From Blautia obeum ATCC 29174 (GTDB lineage: Bacteria; Bacillota; Clostridia; Lachnospirales; Lachnospiraceae), in the NCBI RefSeq assembly GCF_025147765.1, contig NZ_CP102265.1, positions 1,551,001 through 1,615,000 of the forward strand: 64,000 bases of DNA, written 5' to 3'. A model generated the notes under the pieces. That model ran no database searches. It had not been told where the DNA came from and saw only the letters and a program-made list of their open reading frames with translations. The position numbers and the translations under genes are program-made. This document shows positions 17,046 through 24,816 of the stretch, in pieces (position 1 is the first letter of the stretch; each line of letters opens with the position of its first letter).

Positions 17046-18935
17046 ATGGAAAAACAGAACAGAATACGTGCATACAAGGGAGATCCTGTAAATCCTGGTG
17101 TCAGTAGGAAAACCGCAGGAATAAATTTTGCAGTGGAGATCCCCTGTGGCATATCCGCGTCACTGGTGTTATATCGCAAGGGTGCTGCGCTGCCGGAGGT
17201 GGAAATTCCTTTTACAGAAGAACACCGGACAGGCAGAATGTGCGCAATACTGATATCTGGATTAAAACCAGATAAATATGAATATAATTTCCGGGCGGCC
17301 GGAAAAATCATGCAGGACCCTTTTGCCAGGGTAATACGCGGACGTGAGAAATTTGGAGCACCGGTATCAGAGGATGAACATGCTGTACGCTGTGGGTTCC
17401 TTTCGGAAAAAGAGTATGACTGGAAGGAAGATACTGCACCGCAAATCCCATATAATGAAATGATCTTATACAAAGTTCATGTACGTGGGTACACAAAGCA
17501 GGCGAAACTTTCGCCTAGAAAAAAAGGTACTTTTGCAGGACTTGTGGAGATGATTCCTTATTGGAAAGAGATGGGAATCAATGCAATCGAACTGATGCCG
17601 GCATATGAGTTTCAGGAATGTACACGCAAAGAGACGGTGGGCATTATGGCAGTCCGTTCAAAAAAAGATGACAGGATAAATTACTGGGGATATGCACAGG
17701 GATTTTATTTTGCGCCGAAAGCATCTTACTGTGCGACCAGGGAACCGGATCGGGAGTTTCGTGATATGGTCCATGCACTGCATCAGGCAGGAATCGAGTG
17801 TATCATGGAGATGTATTTCCCGGAGAATACGCCGTCATTGCAGGTAGTGCGTTCCCTCTGGATGTGGAAACTGTTTTATCATGTGGATGGATTTCATCTT
17901 ATGGGAGATGGCGTTCATCAGAAAGTCCTTGAACAGGATCCGATTCTTTATGGGACAAAGAAAATGTTTTCTGAGATCGCGGGCAATGCAGATACGGAAA
18001 ATATGCTTGCAGAATATAATGCAGGATTTAAGCAGGATATGAGAAGATTTCTTAAGAGTGATGAAGGCATGATCTCAGGGGCAGAATTTCATGTGCGAAG
18101 GAATACGGGCTCTTTTGGAACTATCAATTATATGGCAAATCAGGATGGGTTTACGCTGTATGATACAGTGGCATATAATTATCGCCATAACGAAGCGAAT
18201 GGCGAGGACAATCGTGATGGCAGTGAATTTAATTATTCCTGGAACTGTGGCATTGAGGGAGCAACACGCAAACAGGTAATTCGCAAAATGCGTGAGCAGC
18301 AGATGAGGAATGCGTTTCTGATGCTGCTTTTGAGTCAGGGGACGCCAATGATCTATGGTGGTGATGAATTTGCCAATTCACAGGCGGGAAACAACAATGC
18401 ATGGTGTCAGGATAATGCAGTAGGATGGACGGACTGGAAAAATGCGAAGAAGCAGGAGAATCTTTCCTCTTTTGTAAAGGAAGCAATTGCTTTCCGAAAA
18501 AAACATCCAATCCTTCATATGCCACAGGAAATGCGTGGAGTGGATTACATGGCGAAGGGATTTCCGGATATTTCTGTACATGGGGAACGTGCATGGTTTC
18601 TTAACCGTGATAATACCAGCCGCCTTCTGGGCGTGATGTACTGCGGCTCTTATGCAGAGAATGAAAATGGAAATGCAGATGATTTTATTTATATAGGAAT
18701 GAATTTTCACTGGGAAAAACGAAATATTGCACTTCCGAACCTTCCTGACGGACTGGGCTGGAAAAAGGTTGCGGATACTTCCGGGCAGACACCAGAGCAG
18801 TGGTTTGGAGAATATGAAGAAACATATAAAAAATCAATTAAGATCAATCCACGTACGATCGTGGTACTGATCGCAAAGCGGGAGGAATCAGGGCATGCAT
18901 CCATGGCTGCACTTCAAGACAATAACGAGGCATAA
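17046..18935 (+). CDS. GH13 isoamylase/GlgX-like protein with altered catalytic residues
   Basis: 629 residues. The order follows debranching enzymes: an N-terminal Ig-like domain (about 1-120, with the MCAILISGLKPDKYEYNF region), a TIM barrel, then a beta C-terminal domain. Family landmarks are clear: KVHVRGYTK, INAIELMPAYEF, RINYWGYA, NYSWNCGIEG, GGDEFANSQAGNNNAWCQD. The catalytic positions are changed, however. Region I reads CIMEMYFPEN instead of a DxxxNH motif. Region II reads DGFHLM (281-286), with Met286 where the nucleophile Asp should be. Region IV reads NQDG instead of HD. I infer no normal glycosidase activity; a glycan-binding or regulatory role is possible. Confidence 0.8.
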   Translation: MEKQNRIRAYKGDPVNPGVSRKTAGINFAVEIPCGISASLVLYRKGAALPEVEIPFTEEHRTGRMCAILISGLKPDKYEYNFRAAGKIMQDPFARVIRGREKFGAPVSEDEHAVRCGFLSEKEYDWKEDTAPQIPYNEMILYKVHVRGYTKQAKLSPRKKGTFAGLVEMIPYWKEMGINAIELMPAYEFQECTRKETVGIMAVRSKKDDRINYWGYAQGFYFAPKASYCATREPDREFRDMVHALHQAGIECIMEMYFPENTPSLQVVRSLWMWKLFYHVDGFHLMGDGVHQKVLEQDPILYGTKKMFSEIAGNADTENMLAEYNAGFKQDMRRFLKSDEGMISGAEFHVRRNTGSFGTINYMANQDGFTLYDTVAYNYRHNEANGEDNRDGSEFNYSWNCGIEGATRKQVIRKMREQQMRNAFLMLLLSQGTPMIYGGDEFANSQAGNNNAWCQDNAVGWTDWKNAKKQENLSSFVKEAIAFRKKHPILHMPQEMRGVDYMAKGFPDISVHGERAWFLNRDNTSRLLGVMYCGSYAENENGNADDFIYIGMNFHWEKRNIALPNLPDGLGWKKVADTSGQTPEQWFGEYEETYKKSIKINPRTIVVLIAKREESGHASMAALQDNNEA

Positions 18936-19452
18936 ACTGCTGGTAATGAAATATTGTTTTCGCATAGGACTTTACAAACAGGGCCTGCTTCATGACCTGT
19001 CAAAATATTCACCGACAGAATTTCTGGTTGGCTGTAAATACTATCAGGGGACGAGAAGCCCGAATAATGCAGAGAGAGAAGACATTGGAGTATCAACTTC
19101 ATGGCTCCATCACAAAGGGAGAAATAAACATCATTTTGAGCATTGGGTAGATTATTCTGTAAATGATGGCGAGCATGTGATCATGGGAGCGCAGATGCCG
19201 CGCAAATATGTGGCAGAAATGGTCATGGACCGGATCAGTGCATCCAGGAACTATCTTGGGGATGCGTACAATGACAGCCAGCCATTGGAGTATTTTCTGA
19301 AGAGTAAGGAAAAACTTTGGTTTATTCATCCTCAGACCAATAAAGAACTGGAAGCACTTCTCAGGATTTTGAATGATCATGGTGAAGAAAAGCTGCTTCA
19401 TTATATTAAATATAGATACCTGAAGGGTGAGACCAGAAAGATTCGTTATTGA
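18895..19452 (+). CDS. DUF5662 family protein
   Basis: 185 residues. It overlaps the GH13-like gene by 41 bases in another frame; GGGAGG lies 10 bases before its ATG, so the overlap is probably real translation coupling. It has His/Asp clusters reminiscent of a metal-binding HD-type helical fold: RHKLLVMKYCF near the start, LLHDLSKYSPTEF, and WLHHKGRNKHHFEHW. No function is established for the family. Enzyme activity is inference from the residues only. Confidence 0.75.
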   Translation: MHPWLHFKTITRHKLLVMKYCFRIGLYKQGLLHDLSKYSPTEFLVGCKYYQGTRSPNNAEREDIGVSTSWLHHKGRNKHHFEHWVDYSVNDGEHVIMGAQMPRKYVAEMVMDRISASRNYLGDAYNDSQPLEYFLKSKEKLWFIHPQTNKELEALLRILNDHGEEKLLHYIKYRYLKGETRKIRY

Positions 19453-19468
19453 AATAAGAGAAATGAGC

Positions 19469-19518
19469 AAAAGCCGTTATCTTGTGTTAGAGATATTCTG
19501 ACAGGATAACGGCTTTTT
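19469..19518 (+). terminator. Terminator after the DUF5662 gene
   Basis: AAAAGCCGTTATC (19469-19481) pairs with GATAACGGCTTTTT (19505-19518) around a 23-base loop, ending in T-rich sequence. Confidence 0.8.
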
Positions 19519-19577
19519 ATAATTTTGAGAGTGAAATGTGAAATAAAGAAATGATATGAATAAACAATGCAGATAAA

Positions 19578-19620
19578 CAGTATATAACAGTTGACAACAG
19601 TGATACACTGTTATATACTG
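19578..19620 (+). promoter_or_regulatory. gntR promoter with overlapping operator palindrome
   Basis: Promoter: TTGACA (19591-19596), 17-base spacer, TATACT (19614-19619). A perfect 13-base inverted repeat, 19578-19590 and 19608-19620 (CAGTATATAACAG and its complement), brackets the -35 box and covers the -10 box. A second smaller palindrome, ACAGTG-ATA-CACTGT (19597-19611), sits between them. This is the layout of an autorepressed GntR/YtrA operon. Confidence 0.8.
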
Positions 19621-19641
19621 TTTGCAGAAGGAGGGATGAAG

Positions 19642-20022
19642 TTGAACCTTATTATAAATCATACTTCCATGGAACCAATCTATGAGCAGATTGTAGCACA
19701 GATCAAGGCAGAAGTGATTGAAGGAAGAATGACGGCCGGAGATGCGCTTCCATCGGTGAGGGCACTTTCAAGAGAGCTGAAGATCAGTGCGCTGACAGTA
19801 AAAAAAGCCTATGACAATTTGGAAGAAGAAGGATTGATTGTGACTGTCCATGGAAAGGGAAGCTTTATTGCGGCAGCAAATCAGGAGCTTCTGATGGAAG
19901 AGCGGCGCAAGGAATTGGAGAAAGAACTGGAAGCTGCTGTACAGAAAGCCCGTACCGGGGGATTGACGGCGAAAGAAATCCGGGAGTCATTTGAGATCAT
20001 AATGGAGGATGAGGTATGTTAG
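19642..20022 (+). CDS. GntR family transcriptional regulator (YtrA-like)
   Basis: 126 residues. The winged helix-turn-helix is about 10-75 (YEQIVAQIKAEVIEG, LPSVRALSRELKISALTVKKAYDNLEEEG, then GKGSFIAA), with a short helical tail as in the YtrA subfamily. The TTG at 19642 is chosen because AAGGAGG lies seven bases upstream and because family members start MNLII. The ATG two codons earlier is too close to that site, and a TTG at 19591 is the -35 box. It probably represses its own operon of ABC exporter genes. Confidence 0.85.
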   Translation: MNLIINHTSMEPIYEQIVAQIKAEVIEGRMTAGDALPSVRALSRELKISALTVKKAYDNLEEEGLIVTVHGKGSFIAAANQELLMEERRKELEKELEAAVQKARTGGLTAKEIRESFEIIMEDEVC

Positions 20023-20867
20023 TACAACTGGATCGTGTAATGAAGAAATATGGCAGTTTTGCACTGGAACTGAATATGGAGATTCCAGAGAATCAGGTGA
20101 CCGGATTGATCGGGGCGAATGGAGCGGGAAAGAGTACGACATTTAAACTGATGCTTGGACTTATCCGTCCGGATGAAGGAAATGTGGAGATATTTGGAAG
20201 AAATGCTGCGGAAATGGGTGCAGAGGATAAACAGAAGATTGGAGCCGCATTCTCCGACAGCGGATTTTCCGAATATTTGAAAGTACAGCAGCTTATTCCA
20301 ATCATGAGCCGTTTTTATCCGGATTTTCAGGAAGAAGAGTTTCGTGGAAGATGTGAGAGATTTAAGATTCCGCTGAATAAACAGATCAAGGAGTTTTCTA
20401 CCGGAATGAAAGCAAAGCTGAATGTACTTCTTGCACTCAGCCACGACAGCAGATTACTGATTCTTGACGAGCCAACGGCGGGGCTGGATGTGGTTGCAAG
20501 AGAAGAAATCCTTGATCTGCTGCGGGAATATATGGAGATCCCGGGACGATCTATTGTGATTAGCTCTCATATTTCCGGTGATCTGGAACATTTCTGTGAT
20601 GACCTGTATATGATCCATGAAGGCAAAATCGTCCTTCACGAAGAAACGGACCGTATTCTTGAGGAATATGGATTCCTCAAGGTATCAGAGCAGGAATACG
20701 AAGCCCTTGACAAAGAATATCTTCTGCGTGTGAGAAAAGAGTCCTTCGGCTATAGCTGTCTGACAAACCAGAAGAATTATTATCTGGAAAATTATCCGGG
20801 GATCATAGTCGAAAAAGGAAGTGTAGATGAAGTCATTTCCATGCTGGTGAAGGGAGAACTGTTATGA
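20016..20867 (+). CDS. ABC transporter ATP-binding protein (YtrB-like)
   Basis: 283 residues. Walker A GANGAGKST (residues 36-44), signature FSTGMKAKLN (a degenerate LSGGQ), Walker B RLLILDEPTAGLD and the switch His in SSHIS. It overlaps gntR by seven bases and the permease by four. With the permease it forms a simple ABC-2 exporter; in B. subtilis such operons respond to cell-wall stress. The substrate is unknown. Confidence 0.88.
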   Translation: MLVQLDRVMKKYGSFALELNMEIPENQVTGLIGANGAGKSTTFKLMLGLIRPDEGNVEIFGRNAAEMGAEDKQKIGAAFSDSGFSEYLKVQQLIPIMSRFYPDFQEEEFRGRCERFKIPLNKQIKEFSTGMKAKLNVLLALSHDSRLLILDEPTAGLDVVAREEILDLLREYMEIPGRSIVISSHISGDLEHFCDDLYMIHEGKIVLHEETDRILEEYGFLKVSEQEYEALDKEYLLRVRKESFGYSCLTNQKNYYLENYPGIIVEKGSVDEVISMLVKGELL

Positions 20868-21520
20868 GGGGATTATTGATGAAGGATCTGGAATTGATTA
20901 AAATAAATATGAAAATGTATCTGGCAGTTTTTCTGATAGGCATTATTTATCTGGTTGCACAGGAGAACGGAAGTACATTTTTTGTAGCTTATGCGATCTT
21001 TGTGAGTATTAGTGTCTCTGTCGGAACAATTTCCTATGATGGTTACCATCATGGAATGAAATTTCTAATGACATTGCCGGTCACAAAAAAGCAATATGTA
21101 CAGTCAAAGTATCTGCTCAGCTTTGGTTTTGCAGTACTGGTCAGTGTTATCAGCCTGCTTTTGGGGATGATAAGAATACAGATTTCCGGAAAACAGGAAG
21201 CAGAGGACCTTTTGATAAGCGCAGGCACTGCACTCGTTATTTCCTGTATAATACTTTGCGGAATGATTCCGCTTCGCTTGAAATACGAAGCCGAGAAAAG
21301 CAGGATTGTTATGGTGGCGGTGGTAGTAGTAATCTTTCTGGTGGCTGCTGCATGTAAGGAACTATATGATGTGTATCAGAAGAGCTTTGGGAAAGGCTTG
21401 CGGTTTCTGAATACCCTTTCCGGATGGCAGATAGCGGTTGGACTGATTGTAGTTATGATGATTTGTCTGGCCGTGTCCGTGAAGGCCAGCGAGAGGATTA
21501 TGGAGAAGAAGGAGTTTTGA
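20864..21520 (+). CDS. ABC-2 type transporter permease
   Basis: 218 residues with about six hydrophobic helices (for example MYLAVFLIGIIYLVA, FGFAVLVSVISLLLGMI, VVVVIFLVAAA and IAVGLIVVMMICLAVS). The charged loop LPVTKKQYVQSKYL near residue 70 is typical of ABC-2 permeases. The start ATGA overlaps the upstream stop. A 146-base spacer follows, with no clear terminator visible. Confidence 0.82.
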   Translation: MRGLLMKDLELIKINMKMYLAVFLIGIIYLVAQENGSTFFVAYAIFVSISVSVGTISYDGYHHGMKFLMTLPVTKKQYVQSKYLLSFGFAVLVSVISLLLGMIRIQISGKQEAEDLLISAGTALVISCIILCGMIPLRLKYEAEKSRIVMVAVVVVIFLVAAACKELYDVYQKSFGKGLRFLNTLSGWQIAVGLIVVMMICLAVSVKASERIMEKKEF

Positions 21521-21666
21521 GACACTATAAACATTGATTTTTGGATACTTTAGAAGAAAAACTAATTCCGCTCTTAAAATAATTAACTGGAACATTTCGT
21601 TTAAATGCGTTATCCTGTAAAAAGAGAATTTATATCTGTGATATATAAGAAACAGGAGGATCGCTT

Positions 21667-22758
21667 ATGGAAAAAAATCAGATTTTTATAAAAACTGGTA
21701 CAAAATACAAAAAAATGACCAGGGAACTTCTGGAAGAGAGCAATCTCGCAGAACTGATTGGTGATAAGAATAAAATGGTAGGTATCAAACCTAATCTGGT
21801 ATCCCCATCAGATCCGGCAAATGGAGGAACAACACATCCGGAAATCGTGGCGGGAATCCTGGAATATCTGAAAGAAAACGGTTTCAAAAACAGTATGATC
21901 CTCGAGGGTTCCTGGGTAGGCGACCGTACTGCAGATGCATTCGAAGTGTGCGGTTACCGGCAGCTTTGTGAGGACTATGATGTGGAGTTTTATGATACGC
22001 AGAAAGACAAAAGCTATACAAAAGACTGCTGCGGTCTGGAACTGAAAATCTGTGAGAGCGTGAAAAAAGTAGATTTCCTGATCAATGTGCCAGTCATGAA
22101 AGGACATTGTCAGACAAAGATTACCTGTGCCCTTAAGAATATGAAGGGATTGATTCCGAACACAGAAAAACGCCATTTTCACTCTATGGGACTACACAAA
22201 CCGATCGCGCACTTAAATGTTGGTATCCATCAGGATTTTATTGTAGTTGACAATATTTGTGGTGACCTGGATTTTGAGGATGGTGGAAATCCGGTGGTGA
22301 TGAACCGTATCTGGACTGCCATGGACCCGGTGCTGGTAGATGCGTATGTCTGTCAGCAACTCCATTACAAAGTATCTGATGTTCCATATGTAAAACTTGC
22401 CGGTGAGCTTGGCGTTGGTTGCTCTGATATTACTAAAGCAGATATTCGTGTACTGGGAGAAGACATTCAGCAGAACATTCCAGAGAGACGAAAAGTGGTA
22501 GAAGTGGCAGATGCGGTAGAAGAAGTTGATTCCTGCAGCGCATGTTATGGCTATCTCATTCCGGCACTCGATATGCTGAAACAGGAGGGACTCCTCGAAA
22601 AACTTCACGAAAAAATCTGTATCGGCCAGGGATATAGAGGAAAGGCAGGCGAACTCGGCGTCGGCAACTGCACCAGAAACTTCAAACACCACGCAGAAGG
22701 CTGTCCACCAACCGAAAACCAAATCTACGAATTCCTGAAAGAATATATCTCTAAATAA
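21667..22758 (+). CDS. DUF362 domain-containing protein
   Basis: 363 residues of the DUF362 family. It begins with KPNLVSP, then PEIVAGILEYLKENG and the core VPVMKGHCQTKITCALKNMKGLIP with HKPIAHLNV. Cysteines are scattered (DCCGLEL, SCSACYGYL, GVGNC) but no 2x(4Fe-4S) ferredoxin motif is present, unlike many DUF362 proteins. AGGAGG precedes the ATG. The function is unknown; the family is often described as a possible iron-sulfur or redox protein. Confidence 0.82.
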   Translation: MEKNQIFIKTGTKYKKMTRELLEESNLAELIGDKNKMVGIKPNLVSPSDPANGGTTHPEIVAGILEYLKENGFKNSMILEGSWVGDRTADAFEVCGYRQLCEDYDVEFYDTQKDKSYTKDCCGLELKICESVKKVDFLINVPVMKGHCQTKITCALKNMKGLIPNTEKRHFHSMGLHKPIAHLNVGIHQDFIVVDNICGDLDFEDGGNPVVMNRIWTAMDPVLVDAYVCQQLHYKVSDVPYVKLAGELGVGCSDITKADIRVLGEDIQQNIPERRKVVEVADAVEEVDSCSACYGYLIPALDMLKQEGLLEKLHEKICIGQGYRGKAGELGVGNCTRNFKHHAEGCPPTENQIYEFLKEYISK

Positions 22759-22761
22759 AAC

Positions 22762-22789
22762 AAGTGGGGGAATGTGCGTTCCCCCACTT
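22762..22789. terminator. Bidirectional terminator between converging genes
   Basis: AAGTGGGGGAA (22762-22772) and TTCCCCCACTT (22779-22789) form a perfect 11-bp stem with a 6-base loop, between two converging genes. Confidence 0.85.
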
Positions 22790-22791
22790 TG

Positions 22792-23391
22792 CTATTTCTT
22801 CGCAGCGGCCTCCTTGATAATCTGTATAATTGCATCCTGGCTGAATTTACTGCTGTCGATACACAGATCGTACTGTCCCATGTCCATCCATTTCTGATCG
22901 GTAAAGAATTCATAATAAGCACGACGTTCTTTATCCATCCTTTTTACCAGTTTCCGTGCACTCTTTTCTTCACGGTCAAGACGTTCCATGATGGTTTTTA
23001 CACGCGTTTCAAATGGCGCATAGATAAAAATATGGAGTGTATCATCGCCTGTCAGAATGTGATTTGCACACCGGCCGACAATGACACAATCTTCTCTGTC
23101 ACTCAGCGAAAGAATGATCTCTCTTTGAATACCAAAAAGAACGTCATTCATCGGAATAGGGTAGCGATCGACCCCAATCTGAAGTTCGTTGTCAATTGGA
23201 AATCCCCACGGGCTCGGACGCTTTTCATCAACTTCTGCAAACTGATCGAGAGGAACATTTTTCTTATTGCTGGCCATTTCGATCAGTTCCCTGTCATAAA
23301 AACCAATTCCCATTTCATTAGCAAGGGCTTTTCCGATGATTCGTCCATTGCTTCCATACATACGATTGATTGTGATAATACGTTTATTCAT
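22792..23391 (-). CDS. Cytidylate kinase-like family protein
   Basis: 199 residues. It starts MNKRIITINRMYGSNG, where the P-loop is a shortened variant rather than GxxGxGK[ST]. FYDRELIEMA and the C-terminal RRAYYEFFTDQKW region match the cytidylate kinase-like family common in Clostridia, separate from true Cmk. The ATG with GGAGGAACCTGT upstream (minus strand) is chosen; an in-frame ATG nine codons earlier would overlap that site. The substrate is unknown. Confidence 0.82.
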   Translation of the reverse strand: MNKRIITINRMYGSNGRIIGKALANEMGIGFYDRELIEMASNKKNVPLDQFAEVDEKRPSPWGFPIDNELQIGVDRYPIPMNDVLFGIQREIILSLSDREDCVIVGRCANHILTGDDTLHIFIYAPFETRVKTIMERLDREEKSARKLVKRMDKERRAYYEFFTDQKWMDMGQYDLCIDSSKFSQDAIIQIIKEAAAKK

Positions 23392-23433
23392 ACAGGTTCC
23401 TCCTCTCGAAATATACATTTTTTATTTGTCTCT

Positions 23434-23462
23434 ATCATAGTACAATTTTTGGATAATTTCAA
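23434..23462 (-). promoter_or_regulatory. Promoter of the cytidylate kinase-like gene
   Basis: On the minus strand: TTGAAA (23462-23457), 17-base spacer, TATGAT (23439-23434). Confidence 0.55.
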
Positions 23463-23595
23463 TAAAAATATTAAATAAAATAAAAATAATATATATAATA
23501 TTAACATATCAATCGAGGCACTTCGTTATACAGGATAAAATATAGTTTCTGTCGAGAAAGAACATTTACAGTGGAAAACGGTCGAACGAATTTTC

Positions 23596-23690
23596 TTGAC
23601 TGAAAAGATGGCAAAAAGCTATAATATTCCTGTCAGTAAAAACAGTACTGGAAAAAATTACTTGACATATCTACGCATATTAAATATAAT
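23596..23690 (+). promoter_or_regulatory. Tandem promoters of the SleB-type hydrolase gene
   Basis: P1: TTGACT (23596-23601), 18-base spacer, TATAAT (23620-23625). P2: TTGACA (23662-23667), 17-base spacer, TATAAT (23685-23690), a consensus match. They occupy the 379-base AT-rich gap 23392-23770, in which I see no gene. The ribosome site upstream of 23771 (GCAAGGAATGTTTAAGT) is moderate. Confidence 0.7.
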
Positions 23691-23770
23691 TTGCTTATGC
23701 ATTACAGAAATGTTACAAAAAAATAAATTATGAAAAAAAGACATAATGAAAATGCAAGGAATGTTTAAGT

Positions 23771-24616
23771 ATGAGAAAAACAAGATTGACAGGAACCCAT
23801 AACGATAAGGATAAAAGCGGCAGAGAACACAATTCGTCTTTTCATAGCTTTGTTTCTCTGAGTGTCTGTGCCCTGACAGTGATCGCCGTAACAGGTGGAT
23901 GCAAGCTGGCAGGAACTGAGAAACATAAAGTATATGCCGCTTCAGAGAACGAAAGCAGCAGCCTGTACAGTGAAGATGCGGATTATGACCTTCCGTCAGG
24001 GATTGCGGGTGTGGTTTCCGGAGTCAATGCAACGCCGGCAGCAGGTTCGACCGTAAACCGTATCGGAATTTCCTGCGATGACGTAATTGTTGGTCAGCGT
24101 GTGCGAAAAGTTACAAGCAGTGCCGTAGAAATGAATGTCAGTGAATCTATGGCGACGACTGTGGATACATTTGATGCAAAAGTTGTTTCTGCATCGTCTT
24201 CCGCAAAACTGATGTCGGATGAGGATTATGAGAATCTACTTCAGATTGTAGAGGCAGAAGCGGGCACAGAAGATCTGAAGGGAAGGATCCTGGTTGCAAA
24301 TGTTATCATGAATCGTGTGAAATATCCGGAATTTCCGGACAATGCAACAGATGTTATCTGGCAGTACATAGATGGTGTGGCACAGTTTTCTCCAATCGCG
24401 GATGGAAGGATTTCGGAAGTAGTTCCGTCGGATGAGACGAAAGAAGCAGTGAAACAGGCACTGGAAGGCGTGGATTATTCAGATGGAGCACTGTTCTTTA
24501 TCCAGAGATCTGCGGCAGCGAAGAATAATATTCAGTGGTTTGACAAAAATCTTAAAAAATTATTCAAGCACGGTGTACATGAATTTTACACTTATCCGGA
24601 GGCTGCACAACAGTAG
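23771..24616 (+). CDS. Cell wall hydrolase, SleB family
   Basis: 281 residues. The N-terminus has a hydrophobic segment (about 26-44, SFVSLSVCALTVIAVTGGC) after a basic stretch, compatible with an export signal or anchor. A Ser/Thr-rich linker follows. The C-terminal hydrolase_2 domain (about 150-275) begins DYENLLQIVEAEAGTEDLKGRILVANVIMNRV (shown here in part), with its catalytic Glu in the EAEAG region, and ends FYTYPE. SleB enzymes are lytic transglycosylases acting on cortex or wall peptidoglycan; whether this acts on spores or growing cells is not shown. Confidence 0.88.
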   Translation: MRKTRLTGTHNDKDKSGREHNSSFHSFVSLSVCALTVIAVTGGCKLAGTEKHKVYAASENESSSLYSEDADYDLPSGIAGVVSGVNATPAAGSTVNRIGISCDDVIVGQRVRKVTSSAVEMNVSESMATTVDTFDAKVVSASSSAKLMSDEDYENLLQIVEAEAGTEDLKGRILVANVIMNRVKYPEFPDNATDVIWQYIDGVAQFSPIADGRISEVVPSDETKEAVKQALEGVDYSDGALFFIQRSAAAKNNIQWFDKNLKKLFKHGVHEFYTYPEAAQQ

Positions 24617-24667
24617 CAGATGTAAGCAACTTCAAAATTATGTTATTGTTTAGATATTTATAAAGAG

Positions 24668-24700
24668 CCCGAAGGATCAGAAAGTTCCTTCGGGATTTTT
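24668..24700 (+). terminator. Terminator of the SleB-type gene
   Basis: CCCGAAGGA (24668-24676) pairs with TCCTTCGGG (24686-24694), then ATTTTT. Confidence 0.88.
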
Positions 24701-24816
24701 GTATAATTGGGTATGGAATTTTACACGGTAACGTGGTATACTATGACGCAAAATGGTGACTGCAGGCAAAATGTGAGTAAAACCTAAGAAAACCCCAAGA
24801 AAGGCAGGAAGGATAC

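Noticed and set aside
23392..23770. A small gene in the AT-rich gap before the SleB-type gene
   Set aside because: No frame with a ribosome site was found; the gap is explained by promoters in both directions.
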